Origin: Rhododendron vialii
Lineage: Eukaryota > Streptophyta > Magnoliopsida > Ericales > Ericaceae
Reading direction: 5' to 3'
DNA: 64,000 nt
Assembly (NCBI RefSeq): GCF_030253575.1
Contig: NC_080562.1
Span: 43,191,852 to 43,255,851 of the forward strand
Shown here: one piece after another, positions 1-12,646 of the stretch
How the letters are laid out: the number at the start of each line of letters is the position of its first letter
Position numbering within the stretch: position 1 is the first letter of the stretch
The notes under the pieces: generated by a model
The model's input: only the letters and a program-made list of their open reading frames with translations
Database searches by the model: none
What the model was told of the DNA's origin: nothing
Translations under genes and position numbers: made by a program

Positions 1-1480
1 GGTTGGTTTTTGAGTTGTCTAAATTGAGATTCTGTACCATGTGCTCCTGTTTTCAACTTTTGGTGATGAGGATCCAAAAAAAAAAAAAAAACTTTTTGTG
101 ATATTATTGCTGAAAGACATTGAAATGGACTTGTTAATGAAATATTTTATGACTTGTTACCCGTTTGATATTTTTTTGGATTAGTGAGAGTGACTCCTTT
201 CTAGGTTTTGCTGGATGGCCTTCTTCTTCTTCTTCCATTGTTGAGGTGGTGCAATTTTCATTTTCTGAGAAGAAGCTTTTGCTTTACTACTTTGCGGGTC
301 TGAGGTTTGGCTTACAATGGCAGAAGGGTTGTTTTGGAATATACTACTAATAATTAAAACAGCTTTGATCTGTTAATGAAAGGTGCATAATCCTATAAAT
401 TTCTATTAATGTAGCATAAGAACGGGAAAACAAAATCACTTTACAGTTCCAAAAAAGCTTTCTGAAAAATTGGATGTATAAGCCACCCCTCTAATTTTTA
501 TGGGAAAATCAAAATAAATTGACAGACAACTTAGTTGTTGTGACAAAAAATGAATTATGGTCTTCGCTCCGCGCGGTGATACCAACGTTACAGTGGGACA
601 AAATTTTCCACTAAGAAGTGAGATGAAGGGTCCGTTTGGAACTTGTGCAAAGGAAAGGATAAGAAAGAAAAATGGCTAAGCAGAAAAGTGTGAAGAAAAT
701 GTACTGTGCTCAAAATGTGATTTCACTTTCTTCCTAAACCAAACCTGGGGAGGGGAAAAAATGAAGAATTGTGAAGAAAATGTAGAGGAAAGTATTGTGC
801 TTAAAATGTGATTTCACTTTCTTCCTAAACCAAACCTGGGGAGGGGAAAAAAATTCATTTACCTTTCTTTTCCCTTTTTCCCCCCTTAAGATCCAAACAA
901 AGCCTAAGTAGTTTTAATGTGTCAAATTTCTCATCTTAGGGAGGGATTATTACCAAATGATGTCATCGTTATGCTTAATATTTACTCATCAAATCAGAGT
1001 TTGAACAATCTTTGACAAGAAAAGAAGATTGCTCATGAAATTAAAGTTAGAAGTCTGAACAATTATAGACAAAGAAAGGAGAAAACTTGTGTTTAGATTT
1101 ATTTGACGCTTTGTCAAAGATATGCGATTAATCAATGTGCAATGTCACGTTATATAACTCTCAAATGTTAATAAATAGTAGTATCCTCAAATAGGAGTAT
1201 TCTTCAACACCTTCCATTCATGTCCCAGCTAAATAATTACAAGACGTTCGCTTGCTTTTGGGTTGATTAATCTAAAAAATTCGATGAATGATTAATTTTA
1301 AAAATTATAACAAAGGTTTAGATAAATAACTACAAAAGTTTAAAAAAAAAAAACATCGGAAAAAAGTAGTACTACTACTAAACAGAAAAGTTTCGAAGAA
1401 TGGGGGCCAAATTCCAAAATCGTATCGGAGGTCAACATAAGATTCCCCTACAAATATTGAAGTCGTAAAAATAATTTCAT
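1..1480. other. Intergenic, AT-rich, no gene seen
   Basis: No reading frame here resembles a known protein. The stretch is AT-rich with poly-A and poly-T runs. It holds a short tandem duplication (688-851, listed separately). The sequence GGGTCCGTTTGGAAC near 629 is roughly complementary to GATCCAAACAAAGCC near 891, so 627-904 may be a small MITE containing that duplication, but no clear target duplication flanks it. The far left could be the 3' flank of a gene outside the window. Confidence 0.4.
688..851. repeat. Tandem direct duplication, about 80-bp unit
   Basis: Two copies lie at 688-761 and 770-851. Both run from TGTGAAGAAAATGTA through ATGTGATTTCACTTTCTTCC to CCTGGGGAGGGGAAAAA. The second copy has a short extra AGAGGAAAG-like insert. 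It lies inside a possible MITE bounded by GTTTGGA/TCCAAAC ends. Confidence 0.8.
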
Positions 1481-2485
1481 TGGAAAGAGGCCTAACTCGT
1501 ACTAGTAGACTGGCCAGGGCGGAAAAAGTACACCCGCAAGGCCGCAACCGTGAAGTTTTTCTTCCTCGTCTTCTGGGTTTCTACCTAATCCTTGTTCTTC
1601 GTCCTCTCTCTCTCTCTCTCTCTGCAACATCGGAGTTGGTTCCTCCAATACAAAGCCCTAGCAATCCTTCTGGAAGCAGGAGAATCAGTTAATTTTGCGT
1701 CGGCGGTTAAGTTCGGCTGAAGGTCAGTCCGTCACCTCTCCTTGCACATACGTGGATATATTGCTGCGAAATGTACAGATGTACGAACCTGTTTCTGTTC
1801 TTATCTGACTCTTTTTTGGCAAAATAAAAAGTTTCTGTGTTTTTCGGCTGTAGCTTATTTTGATTTCGACAAGTATTTTGGAAATGGTTATAACGGACAA
1901 GAAAACTGTGAAGGGGAATGAAGGAAATACAAATTAGCAACTTTTGGAATTTTGTGCTTTTTCTGACGGCTGCTATGGTTGAATTCGATCTAGTTCGTGA
2001 CAGAATTTTATGAATTTTGATGCCTGAGATGACTTGGAAAATTCTCTCTCTTGACGCTCTGTTTGGATGGGTGTTGATTTCAAATTTGGATCCGTTTACA
2101 TATGTATCACAGCATTGGATTGGGGAGTTTTATCATATGATGTAAATTTGAAAAGACTATTTAATGGGAGTGATTTGAAATACAAGGCTTGTAGTTACAA
2201 AAAGATCACAAAAATACGTATGTTCTAATCTACCTTCAACCCGATATCTACACCTCTTATTTTGTGTTGAAATCGAACACTAAATCCTTGCATTTGAAAT
2301 CTACATCTGGCAAAACGGAACGTTATTTTGTTTCCTCTGCCTATCGCATTCTTCTTGTAGGCATCTGATTTTAATGCCTGCTACTAATTCTATTTTTCCC
2401 ACCTTCTATGCAGCCATTAAAGTATCTTTCCTTGGTGTATGCAGCAATTTGCTTGTAACAGCATCCAAGTATTGAAAGGGCTTCC

Positions 2486-4524
2486 ATGGCAGGCAATGAC
2501 CTACCATCTTTGGCCCGTGTGAAGCTCAGTGATCTGATACCTTCTGAAGGCCTTCCGTCTGATTTGTACAAATTATCTGTTTCCACTTTGTCACAATCAC
2601 TGGCTCAATATTCTGCTGCTATCATTCAACTATGTCCAACAGATGCGGCTCTTTTGAGGGCTTCTCTTGAATCTGCTCGTCTGTACTTCCATCAAAGACC
2701 ATCATACCCTTCTGCGGATACGATTCAAACAAATGACTCCCGTGAGTGGTGCAAGACCTCTGGTTATTATGTGGATCCCCAACTGTGGCAAGAAACTTAT
2801 GATTGCAGACCAGGCCTCACTCCCACAGAGCCTGAAAATGAAATGGAATTTCCGCCTTCTGGTTTGTCTGACATATTTGCACTGCTAGGGAAAGCTGCTA
2901 GAGACATACTGGACGCGATAAGCTTCTATTTGAATCTGCGTAGCTCTCCATTTACTGAAATACTCGATAATGTTCCCTTGAGAAATAGGGAAATTTCTTC
3001 TTCAGTACTGTCGATTTGCTGTCACGCAAGGCCTTCGTTTCAGGGAGCTCAGCACCATAATTTAACAACCCAAGAGGATGGCCAGTTAGTCATGTTTTCT
3101 GAGCATGAGCACGAGCATCAAGTTGATAAAAGCCTTATATCTCTTCTCAAGTCAGATAAGGCAGGCTTATATATAAGAGACTTTCATGGTCGGTGGGTAC
3201 TTGTAGATGGTGATCTTGGTCCCCAAGAAGCCATTGTTTGTCCTGGACTTGCTCTGTATCAGGCAACTGCAGGCTATATAAGTCCTGCATTGATGAGGAC
3301 AGAGATTGGTAATCTACAAGGTAACATGTTTGGGCGGTGTTCTCTGGCCTTCAAACTTATGCCTAAAGCGATGACAAGTCTTAATTGTTCAGAAATGAGA
3401 GCTGCTGGTCACGGAGTTGAACCTCAATTTCAGCTTCCGGTGCCGGTAGATGACTTCATGCAGAGGTCACACCCAACTGATCAACTCTTTAACCGGCACA
3501 ATTTCCCAAGTTTCAATTTTCCAGCAGCCCAAGAAGGTAAAGAGAATTCTTTTAGTTCTTGTATTATGTAGGAATTCCCATTATGTGGGCAATTGATATG
3601 AAAGATGTTGATCTTCAGTGGAAGATGAAAAGCATTAATTATTCTGTTGTTTTACTTTTAAGTTTGTCATCGACTAGAATTTGAAGGAAAAAAAAAAAAA
3701 ACAGTAGGGGCAGCCGTTCAACATCATGAAGTAGACATTCACAATTAGTTATGTTGGGCATTGTTAATACTCTGTCAAATAAGAGGACGAAAATCTTCAG
3801 GATTCTATATTGTTTTGCAGTGTGTGGTTTTGGGGGGCTGTGCGGGAGTAGTAACAATGCAAACTCCCCCAACACCCCCCAAAAGGATTAATTGGCAAAC
3901 TGCCATTGTTATTGCCTTATTGGATTACTTTTTGTTTATGTTTTTTTTTGTTTTTGGTAGCGTGTTTTTTTTTTTGCTTGGCATTTGGATCGTCATTCCA
4001 TTCGTTTGAATAACATGTTATTCCATTTGTTTGAATCATTTTTGCTCGGCGTTATTGTTATTGTTTTTGGTAACATGTTGAGTAGCTCTTAGTAAGAAGC
4101 TTGTAATAACAGGTCCTTGGATCGATCAAATGCTCATACAGGATCTATGAAGCCATTGTTGAGGAGGAGGAAAAATAATGCAAGATGCAAACCTCTGCCA
4201 CCTTCAAAGAGATTGCGGCTTGAGGCACAAAGAGTTCTAAAGGAGAGGGTTCAGGACATTGCTGACAAGAAGGGCATAAAACTGAGGTTCTGCGCTCTGA
4301 AGGAGTGTGAGAATCACATTCGCTCACTTGATAGCCCATGTGCCAACTTAAGGGTGGAAATTGGGTGGCCACCAGGAGTACCATTTGTTCATCCGCATGA
4401 TTTGCCTAACAAGGCAAAGATTGGATTTCTGGAAACTTATGAACCTGGTTGGACAGCTACTCATGATATGGAACTAAGTCTAATCGACCCTGGGCAGCCA
4501 AGTCAACATTCGGGCGAACTGTAA
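2486..4524 (+). CDS. 2OG-Fe(II) oxygenase-like protein, plant-specific, with basic C-terminal extension
   Basis: Two coding exons, 2486-3536 and 4142-4524, joined through a split glycine codon (G|GA), give 477 residues. Donor AAG|GTAAAG and acceptor TACAG|GA keep the frame; the nearer acceptor at 4112 does not. A 5'UTR intron at about 1723-2413 (AAG|GTCAGT to ATGCAG) is likely but inferred. Residues 120-295 resemble the jelly-roll core of 2-oxoglutarate/Fe(II) oxygenases: DKSLISLL, GLYIRDFHGRWVLVD, and RCSLAFKLMP carrying the 2OG-binding R284-x-S286. The usual HxD is replaced by QVD (D214, with H211 one residue too far), and the distal His position reads M270-R271, so iron binding is doubtful. 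Exon 2 encodes a basic segment (RRRK, KRLRLEAQR) that could be a nuclear signal, then a conserved-looking tail with WPPGVPF and FLETYEPGW. Substrate and role are unknown. Confidence 0.8.
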
Positions 4525-4818
4525 CTGAAAGTATTGTTCCTTATTTTCTTTTTATTTTTCCTTTCAATGGACATTCGTAACTTTACGAAATGTGGTAGTT
4601 ACATGCTAAATATCAAACATCCAACCATGTGCATGTGCCAGTCAAATAAGTTGCTCTTGTACGCTGTGTGATTTTGTATTTGCATCATTTGTTCTGAACA
4701 AGAAGTTTCTTCCCGTAAATGATATGTATAAAATGGAAGTTTGCAGTAATTGATCAAGGTAAAGAACACAAATTACTACTACCATGTACGGACTTCTAAG
4801 CAACTATAAACACCTATA

Positions 4819-5600
4819 AGATCAACCACGGTGGAATAAGCAAAACAAAAAATTGTTAAAGTAAGCAATGTTGGATCAAAAAAATGCTCACATTGGAATA
4901 ACCAAACCTAGCAATCTCTTAACAACTAATCAAATTTTGGCTCTTCAATAATCGAAGCTAGCAATATTTTGTCAATAACCAAATTTTATCTCTCAATCAA
5001 GTACGCCAGCATTACACAAAAACCTTCTCTCTCTCTCTCTCAACAATGTTTTCAAAAAATAATTTTAAAAAACTGTTAACTTTTAGATTTTTTTTAATGT
5101 TTTTTCAGAAACTTTTTTTTTACAAAAAACAATTTTTTCAAAAATTTTGAAAATTGCAAGTAAATAAAGTGTGTTTTTCAAAAAACTGTTTTTGAAATTT
5201 CTACTCTTTTATAGAAAACTGTTTTTTACACAAAATCTATTTTTAAAAAACTGTATTTATAGTTTTTAAAATTTTAAAACTATTTGTGTAAATATAATTC
5301 TTTCAAAATTGTATTTACAGTTTTTAAGCGAACAAAGTGTGTGTTTTTTGAAAAACTATTTTTTTTTGAACTATTTCTAGCATAAACTGTTCTTTTTCTC
5401 CTTCAAAAACTGCTTTTTCAAAAAATATGCGTGAAATGAAGGGAAAAAGTTTGGAGGGCCCATTGGTTTTGATTATGGACAAAAAATAACCAATATGGGA
5501 TTTGACATTGCTAACTTTAGCAACCTCTAAATGGATAATCAAAATCTGATATAGCATGTTTTGATTATTCACATTTGCTTATTCCACTGCTGATGCTCTA
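4819..5600. mobile_element. Foldback MITE, copy 1 of a family also at 12.65-13.43 kb
   Basis: The left end contains GGTGGAATAAGCAAA and repeated TAGCAA/AATCAAA words. The right end is its inverted counterpart, with TTTGCTTATTCCACTGCTGATGC near 5573-5597. The interior is almost pure A/T with many AAAAACTGTTTTT-like runs. CTATAAGA left of the element and CTCTAAGA right of it may be an imperfect 8-bp target duplication. There is no coding capacity. Ends are approximate. Confidence 0.65.
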
Positions 5601-7490
5601 AGAGGAGATTGCAAGATTTGAATAAGCCATTTACCCTATGGTCCCTACGCATTTTTCTCTATGTATTATAAAAAGGAGTGAGTGAACTGCTCCAAAGGAA
5701 CCCTCCGAGCGATACTTCACAATTGAAGGAAATACAAGTCCTATCTTAAGGTGGCTTCCAGCTCCATAAGGGAGGTAACTTGCCCGTGAGGAATACCCCA
5801 TTTTGTTCCAGCTATGTATAGATTAAAAACCACAGGCACTAGCCTTTATCTTTATTTACTTCTCCTCTCTCATTAGTTCCAATATGCAACTGCAGTTGGC
5901 AACTTCATCCACCAAGTCTGCCTTGGACATTTCAAAAATTTCTGCAAAGGAAAAGGGAAGGAAAAACTTTCAAAAATTTCTGCAAAGGAAAAGGGAAGGA
6001 AAAACTTTAGACATAATGGAGATAACTAATAATGAAAGAACAAGATTAATATTGACTTACCAAGCACGTTGTAAACTTTTTCTAAGTTGTCCACAAGATC
6101 TATAAATTTGTCAATCTTAGAGCTTGTTGTAGGAGACAATCTGCTCTAAGATCTATAATATTGTGTATAGAGCACACAAAAGAAGCATAGCTTGAGCTAG
6201 CTCTCTCCGAGAAGCCAAGCCAAGATGGATTCCATTCTTGAACTTGCAGAGAGATTAAAAAAGGTTTATAAAATGCCAGGTGTAACTTATAATAGGAGTT
6301 TTTAAATATCCATCCTCAGATTTCAACCCATGTAAGTATTTATCCCCGTCATTTTGAACAGTTATGTTTCCATCCCCGTTTTTAAATAATTCTAGGATTG
6401 CCCTTTATTATATAGATACATTTACTATTATATATAGAATAAATGGCACAATATACAATCATATGAATATCTTATTAAAAAGGATAAGATAGATAATTCA
6501 CCATCTAAAATGATGAAAACATAACGGAAATGGCGCTTGAGGACTATTCTTAAAGTCTCCCGTTATAATATTTGTTATATCAAATACTTTCTTTGCTTTT
6601 AAAAAAAAAGTCACTATTAACTTAACTTGTTTCTTCATCATAGCTAACGATTATCATCACTATTATCCTTTGCAGAAATTTACAATATGTCCAATCTCAA
6701 TTTGCTGGATGAAATAGAAACCCAAACATACCGACTTTCAACTGTACTTTTATCGCCGTTCTTGTTGTGCTTTGAAACAAGCCGTTCTTGTTGTGCTTTG
6801 AAACAAGTCCCTGCATGAGATTTAGTTGTTGAATTTCTATAGTGGTGACTTGAATTCTATGCTGGCAGTTTGATTGTGTTTAGTTGGACAAGATTTTTGG
6901 AAGAGTGAGATTACTAAAGACAAAAGTGGGGAAGGAGATTATTCGTACTACACGTGAACTCAAACTTTTTTTTTGGCTTTTACAAATCTAGCCCCTATTT
7001 ATACTACTTCATGGAAGGCACTAGGACAAAGATATTTTCATACAAGATAAATTTTGAGATAATTCTAGAATTACACATGTGGCTAATTCTCACAAAAAAC
7101 TCTAATATTTGACAAGGATATTTTAGAGTTTCTAAAACTAGATATTTATCTCTTCTTCAATAATATCTTTCATCAATTGGACTTGTTTGGACTTGACTCT
7201 CTTGTGCCAAAATATTAAATTGAGTTTATGCTTCAACAACATTAATCATAATTAATATACAATTAAAAAGTAGATACACCTAATAATACCAACAAACTAT
7301 GCTTGCATTTAATAAAAAATTGAGATGCAAAATTTTAAGTCTATTAACTGGGGCCTATTACATTAAGGCTTTATGTTCCCTTTGTTAGGGAAAGAAAAGT
7401 CAGGCAAAACACAATCGAAGTATGGTTCTTTCTTTTATACAAGTCCTACATTGAGTTTAAATTTCTATCAAATGGTTTGAATGAAGAGTT
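5600..7490. other. Intergenic with two small perfect tandem duplications
   Basis: Nothing protein-like. A 38-bp unit is repeated at 5931-5968 and 5969-6006 (CTGCAAAGGAAAAGGGAAGG core). A 26-bp unit is repeated at 6755-6780 and 6781-6806 (CCGTTCTTGTTGTGCTTTG core). Both look like recent replication-slippage duplications. Confidence 0.6.
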
Positions 7491-7498
7491 TGGTGAGA

Positions 7499-8285
7499 CG
7501 AAGGCGCATGATGGCTTTAGATTTAGACCCTGATTCATCACTGTAACCTTTCACTCTTGGTTCCTTAACTGCTCATGCCATACAAAGTTAGTTTCCTGAA
7601 AATTTCACTGGTCATCCGTTGTGCACTAGGGATGGCCTTTTTCATTGGTCAGCTCATCCTTTAAGTTCTCCTCTCTGCTATTCAGTGGAAAGATGACTTT
7701 GTTGGGTATATACCATGGCCTGTAGAGGTTGTAAACGAGCCGAAGACTGCCTATTAAGTAGAGCTTATTCCTTGTTCTATCGGGGGTACAGTGAAAAACA
7801 AATGGAAGAGGCGTTCCCTATGAAGTGCAGCATCAACCAAGGGAAAAAGGTGGTCATGGCCTGTTGGCAAATTGATCCTGTGAACAGGATCACTCATTTC
7901 AATTTTTGCTGTTGTTTGTTTTTGGCCCAAAAAAAGTAAGAAACTATTGTTCTGTGTGACGAAGACACATGATGGCTTCAATTTTTAGTCCCTTATCGTT
8001 ACTGTTACCTTACACTCTTGGTTCCGTAATTGCTCATGCCATACAAAGTTGGTTTCCGAAAATTTCATGAGTCATTTGTGGACCGTGGTGCGCTGATGAT
8101 GGCCATTTTACTAGTCAGCTCATCGGTAAGTTCTCTCTCGCTTTCCAATGGCGAGATGACTTTGTGCAGTATATGCCATAGCCTTGTAGAGGTTGTAAAC
8201 GAGCTGATGACTTGACTATTAAGTAGTGCTGGAGGCTGGAGCCGTAGCTTAATCCTAGCCCTATGGAGGGTACAATGGTGAAATT
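7499..8285. repeat. Diverged direct duplication, about 300-bp units
   Basis: Copy A spans about 7499-7800 and copy B about 7960-8285. Shared blocks in the same order include GCATGATGGCTT/ACATGATGGCTT, CACTCTTGGTTCC, GCTCATGCCATACAAAGTT, GGTCAGCTCATC, and TGTAGAGGTTGTAAACGAGC followed by CTATTAAGTAG. No open frame survives in both copies, so this is probably duplicated non-coding DNA or an old repeat. It lies just downstream of the RsfS gene. Confidence 0.75.
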
Positions 8286-8727
8286 ATCATGTTCACAGAA
8301 TAACTGTCCCCAAGCAGGTAATAGTAGAATTGAGAGTCTGCACATGGTGGCCGTACGAGTGAGTATATTTGAAAATGGAGGAGCTCTGTCCAGCCAATAA
8401 AAGACAATTTAGAATCATTGAAAGACAAATTAGAATCAATTAACGGCTCGAGCCTCTTCCTTTAACCAATGGTGTCTGTTGCAGCAACAAAATTACAAGT
8501 CATTTCGAGTCATTTGCTACAATAAGAAAAAGAAATACATTTTGGCTTGTACACTACCACTGTCCCTACTGCTCTATAACTGATGAACGGCACAGCAGCA
8601 TCTTGAGCAAGCAAACTGAGAAAGGAGATTCCCAATCAACAACATTCAGATCTCTGCAACTGTTATGGCTATGCATATCAGTTAAACATGAAGCCTTTCA
8701 AACCTTCGACAAACTTGTGAATCCTTC

Positions 8728-11700
8728 TCAGCCGTGAAAAGGTTGTTGATTTTCAAAAGGCAGGTCAATGGGCGTTGCATTGGCATAAAATTCCTCCAAG
8801 TTATAGAAAGCCCGTTCTGGAGGAAGGAAAACGTGGACAACTACATCACCTGGAATCAAATCAAAGATCATCAACACCAACAACAAAATAAGTACGAAAC
8901 TAAGAACTTCGTTAAATAAAGTAAAAGGTACAAGATAAACATAAGGGGCATAAAAAAGACAAATACCATTCACACATGCGATGCCATCGGCATCTGGAAG
9001 TGGCTACTGCATTGTTTTGCAAGAGCACATTCAGCTACTTAACCGACAGTACCTAACAAGGTTAGAAAACCATGCCCTACTGGATGTCACCATTTAATGT
9101 AAGTTCCATGCGCGGAAATAGGCTTATGCCCCACCCCCCAAGAAGTGGCAGCAAGTCAGCAACGCATAGAAGACACGAAATGCTAATGCTCAAACATTGA
9201 TACATACATCCTAACTTATTTCCGCATCCATTCCTCCTCATATTGATGAGAATTCAAGATGAAATACACAGTTAATTAAGGATCAAAAGTCCACCAGAAA
9301 TGTGAATGCCAAAACTTCCAGGAAAACAATACTCATTTCCAGATCTATGCGGCCAATTCTCTAGTTTTGGTAGCCCCCTTTATATGTCCAAGTTTGTGAG
9401 GTTAAAAATTTTCACCCTCTTTCCCTTTGATACCTTTCTTCAAAATCGTGGAATTACGGTTCTGACTTTAAAAAAAAAAAAACTCTTCAAATAAGACAAA
9501 GCACTCTTCAGTGAGTATAAAGTTTATCTTCATTGTTCATCATAGTTTACCTTACTTAATGCATTTTCTTTCACTCACTGAAAAACTTGGGTTTTCACCA
9601 CAAAAAGAGGTGGAACCTGAGCATGGCTCCTACCTTGGTTCAAAGTCAATGGGGGGAATCAACCTGATGGTCGGTCAGAGTCAACTACAACTCTAGGACT
9701 TCTCTTCCAAATCCAAATCTAAAATCAATTTGATTAATTAATGTATTCCACAAACATAAAGATACATACCGAAGTCATACAAAGTCCAGGTGTTAGGTTT
9801 TGTGTCCCCAATAGCAACTCTTCCGTACTGTTCCTCGGCTAGGTCTTTTATCTTGGACCTACATTACAACATACAGTCAGTCTTGTTAAAAATAAGGACA
9901 TATGAATAACCCTATGCATTCCATCATAAAAAAGATGAGAGATTTGGAATAGCAGCTTATACCCAATAGCATCAATCTGTGGGCGAGAAAATGCAGTAGC
10001 AATGATGAAAAAACGAGTCCAGTAAACTAGAGGCTTTACAAAGAGGACCTTAATATCTGCAGCCTTTACGTCACTTGCCACCTTAGCCGCTGCAACAGCA
10101 ACTAGACATGTGCCACAAAACCATCAATTATGAGCGACATGGTCAATCATGCGGCTATTTCTTAAAGTACAAATTCACAAAGGTCTCAGAGTTCCTTAGA
10201 AAGGATAAACCTTTTCTAAAGGACACAATCATAATCACAGTACATGAGACTTGAGAGATACACTAAGTAAATACAAGAAGCAAAATAACACAAGGCTCAC
10301 AAAGCAAACCAAAAGACACAAAACACAGAAACTGGAATCCTACAAAAGCAGACCAGAGTGATAAGATAAGAAGCTAATGAAATGTTATTATCTTCAAGTA
10401 TCGGGCATGTTTTCTGGAACATTTGCAATTGACTCCACATGCCCAAGTAGATTCATCTTCTTCTCTTTCAACTCTCTGTGCTCACAAAATTGACTTGCAT
10501 GCTTTTCATCAGGTTTTCAGCGGCCCATGATACTAGGGACTTGGCAAAGACAACTCTTAAAAATTGGGAAACGAGGAAGAATTCTAGCGAAGAATTACTT
10601 TTAGCATGCATCAAATGCTGTTCAAAAGTACTTTAGACTTGGACTGAAACACATAAAAGATGTAGTATCTATTGCTATACTATTGATAAAAAATAAATGC
10701 ATATGAATAGTGGTAGTATTGAGAGCAATACCATCCCCTTTGTCGGAAAGAAAAGAAAATTATAAACACCTAAGACAAATAATATTGGAGACTACTCGAC
10801 TAGTACTACAATTTCAAATGGGGAGAATAATGAGCAGATATCAGCAGAAACATAACACGAAGCAAAAAAAAAAAACGCTTGAGGAAAATCAACGGTTATC
10901 CATGTTCATGAAGATTGAGATAATCATGTGAGATGTGCATACAGGACAAGCTTGTAGCATCATCGTCAACCTCTGCGGTAGGAGACTGTTGGTCTTTTCT
11001 TTTGTATACCACCTTTCCATATTTTTTGAACAAGTCGTCATACATATCATCTGTATCCGCACCTGCATTCTGCAAATTATTGGCCTTTGTGTCAAAATCC
11101 ATATGCCATAAACCAGTATCGCTACATTACATACGGAAATCTGAAGAGTAATTTCATAAACCAACCAATAATCAAACAACGAAGTGGTTTTATTCACAGG
11201 ACAACAATATAATCATTATACACGGGAATGAAATATCGAAAGGGAGCATAATTCTGAACAACAACTGATAAACACAAATGCACACTTAGATTCTTCGAGC
11301 CTTCAGTCCACATGCGAATCATCAATTCCTCATCTAGTTGATGCTAGCATAAATTTCAGAGGCAAATAAGGTGTAGGTCTGCTGCAGTGCTACAACATTG
11401 CTAACTACCAAAAGACTTGGGACTGGATTCAGAAGCCGAGAAACTAGACTTATGTTTGTTAAGACAGAGTCTTACACCAGCAAGCACTCATATTCAACCA
11501 CAAATCCCGAAAATAAAAGCACCCAATTTATTTCCATACCCAAATTCATATGCTTGGATGAATCTTTACAACACACTGATCTAAAACAGTAACCCAATGG
11601 AACCACCTAAATTCGACAGAAGAGCTACAAGTGGGTACAAAACTATATCATCACATTATAATACACTGGTTCTAAGCCGGAGCAAATGTTTCGTGTGGAC

Positions 11701-12138
11701 TGGTCTGAAAGGAGTTGATAGCACCTGAGAATTTCGAACATGAGACATAAGAAGGGAGCAAATCCAGCAAACCCCTGTGTCCCAGACCCTGACCACCAGG
11801 CGAACCGTTCAACTCGGTAAGATTTATATTGAAATTCTAAATTATTTGGCATTATATGCATATTATCCACCAATGGTGGGCAATTAGCAAGACCCTCAAA
11901 CTTAAACAGAAGTGGGCATGGCTTCAAGTTTGGGTGCAAATAGATGCAGGAATCATACCGAGCCAAGAGCCTTAGGAGAAGACACAGAGGAGCCTTTCAA
12001 AGGCCCTGAAAGATTTCTTCGTCTCAGGTAGGAATTGACTTCTCCACGACCCAGAAGCCGGATGTCGCCGGGAGTTCGGTTGCCGGCGAAAAAAACACCG
12101 GCAAGGGAGTGGGAAAGGAGAAATGAGCACGCTTCCAT
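8728..12138 (-). CDS. Ribosome-silencing factor RsfS / iojap-related protein, plastid
   Basis: Five exons on the minus strand: 12138-11959, 11069-10943, 10101-9963, 9858-9770 and 8849-8728. All introns are GT-AG and all phases close, giving 218 residues. Exons 3-5 carry the iojap/RsfS (DUF143) core: VASDVKAADIKVLFVKPLVYW, FFIIATAFSRPQIDAIG, WTLYDFGDVVVHVFLPP and RAFYNLEEFYANATP. RsfS binds uL14 on the large ribosomal subunit and blocks subunit joining; plant copies act in plastids or mitochondria. Exon 1 (residues 1-60) is Ser/Arg-rich and low in acids, as in a plastid transit peptide. Exon 2 is acidic, with DDMYDDLFKKYGKVVY typical of plant iojap relatives. The ATG chosen is the first in a long transit-like frame. 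The FF-IIATA-SRPQIDAIG block makes the family call secure; the compartment is inferred. Confidence 0.92.
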
Positions 12139-12640
12139 TGCCGTTTTTGGATACTAGTGATTATTGGAACGTTTGCTCAAAAAACAATATCCATCCAGGA
12201 ACCAAGAGAGATTTTTGTGTTCACGGAGAGAAGACTGAAGAGGGATATACGTACGTACAGCGGCATCATCCACAGGGGCTTGAGATCGTGTGTCCTCATT
12301 TTTTCTGTTCCTTTTTTGCACCACCTTTGGATTATTGCCACGTGTGTCTCTAGATTCCCTACCCTTATACCTACTTCTTTCAGCTTTAATCAATGTACTG
12401 TATTTTTTATATTTTGCCTGTTTCTTCCGTAAACCGAATGTGATGTAAAAATTAGACTCTATGCTACTACAGTAATATTAAAAGAAAATAATCAAAATAT
12501 ACCATGAAAGTCCCTAAAATTTTGGCAACGGATCAAGAACTCCTATAAATATCGTCGGATTTGGAATGTAACTCGATATGGGCCCTTCTATGCGTAATTT
12601 AATAATTTTGTGACAGAGTTCTATGGTATCTATTTCTATT
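12139..12640. promoter_or_regulatory. Upstream region of the RsfS gene, nothing specific seen
   Basis: Non-coding. It should hold the promoter of the minus-strand RsfS gene. The open frames here have no recognisable motif. No clear TATA box or named element could be assigned. Confidence 0.35.
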
Positions 12641-12646
12641 TTCTAA

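Noticed and set aside
4113-4141. Upstream acceptor for exon 2 of the oxygenase-like gene
   Set aside because: AACAG at 4112 gives the wrong reading frame; TACAG at 4141 joins in frame through a split glycine codon.
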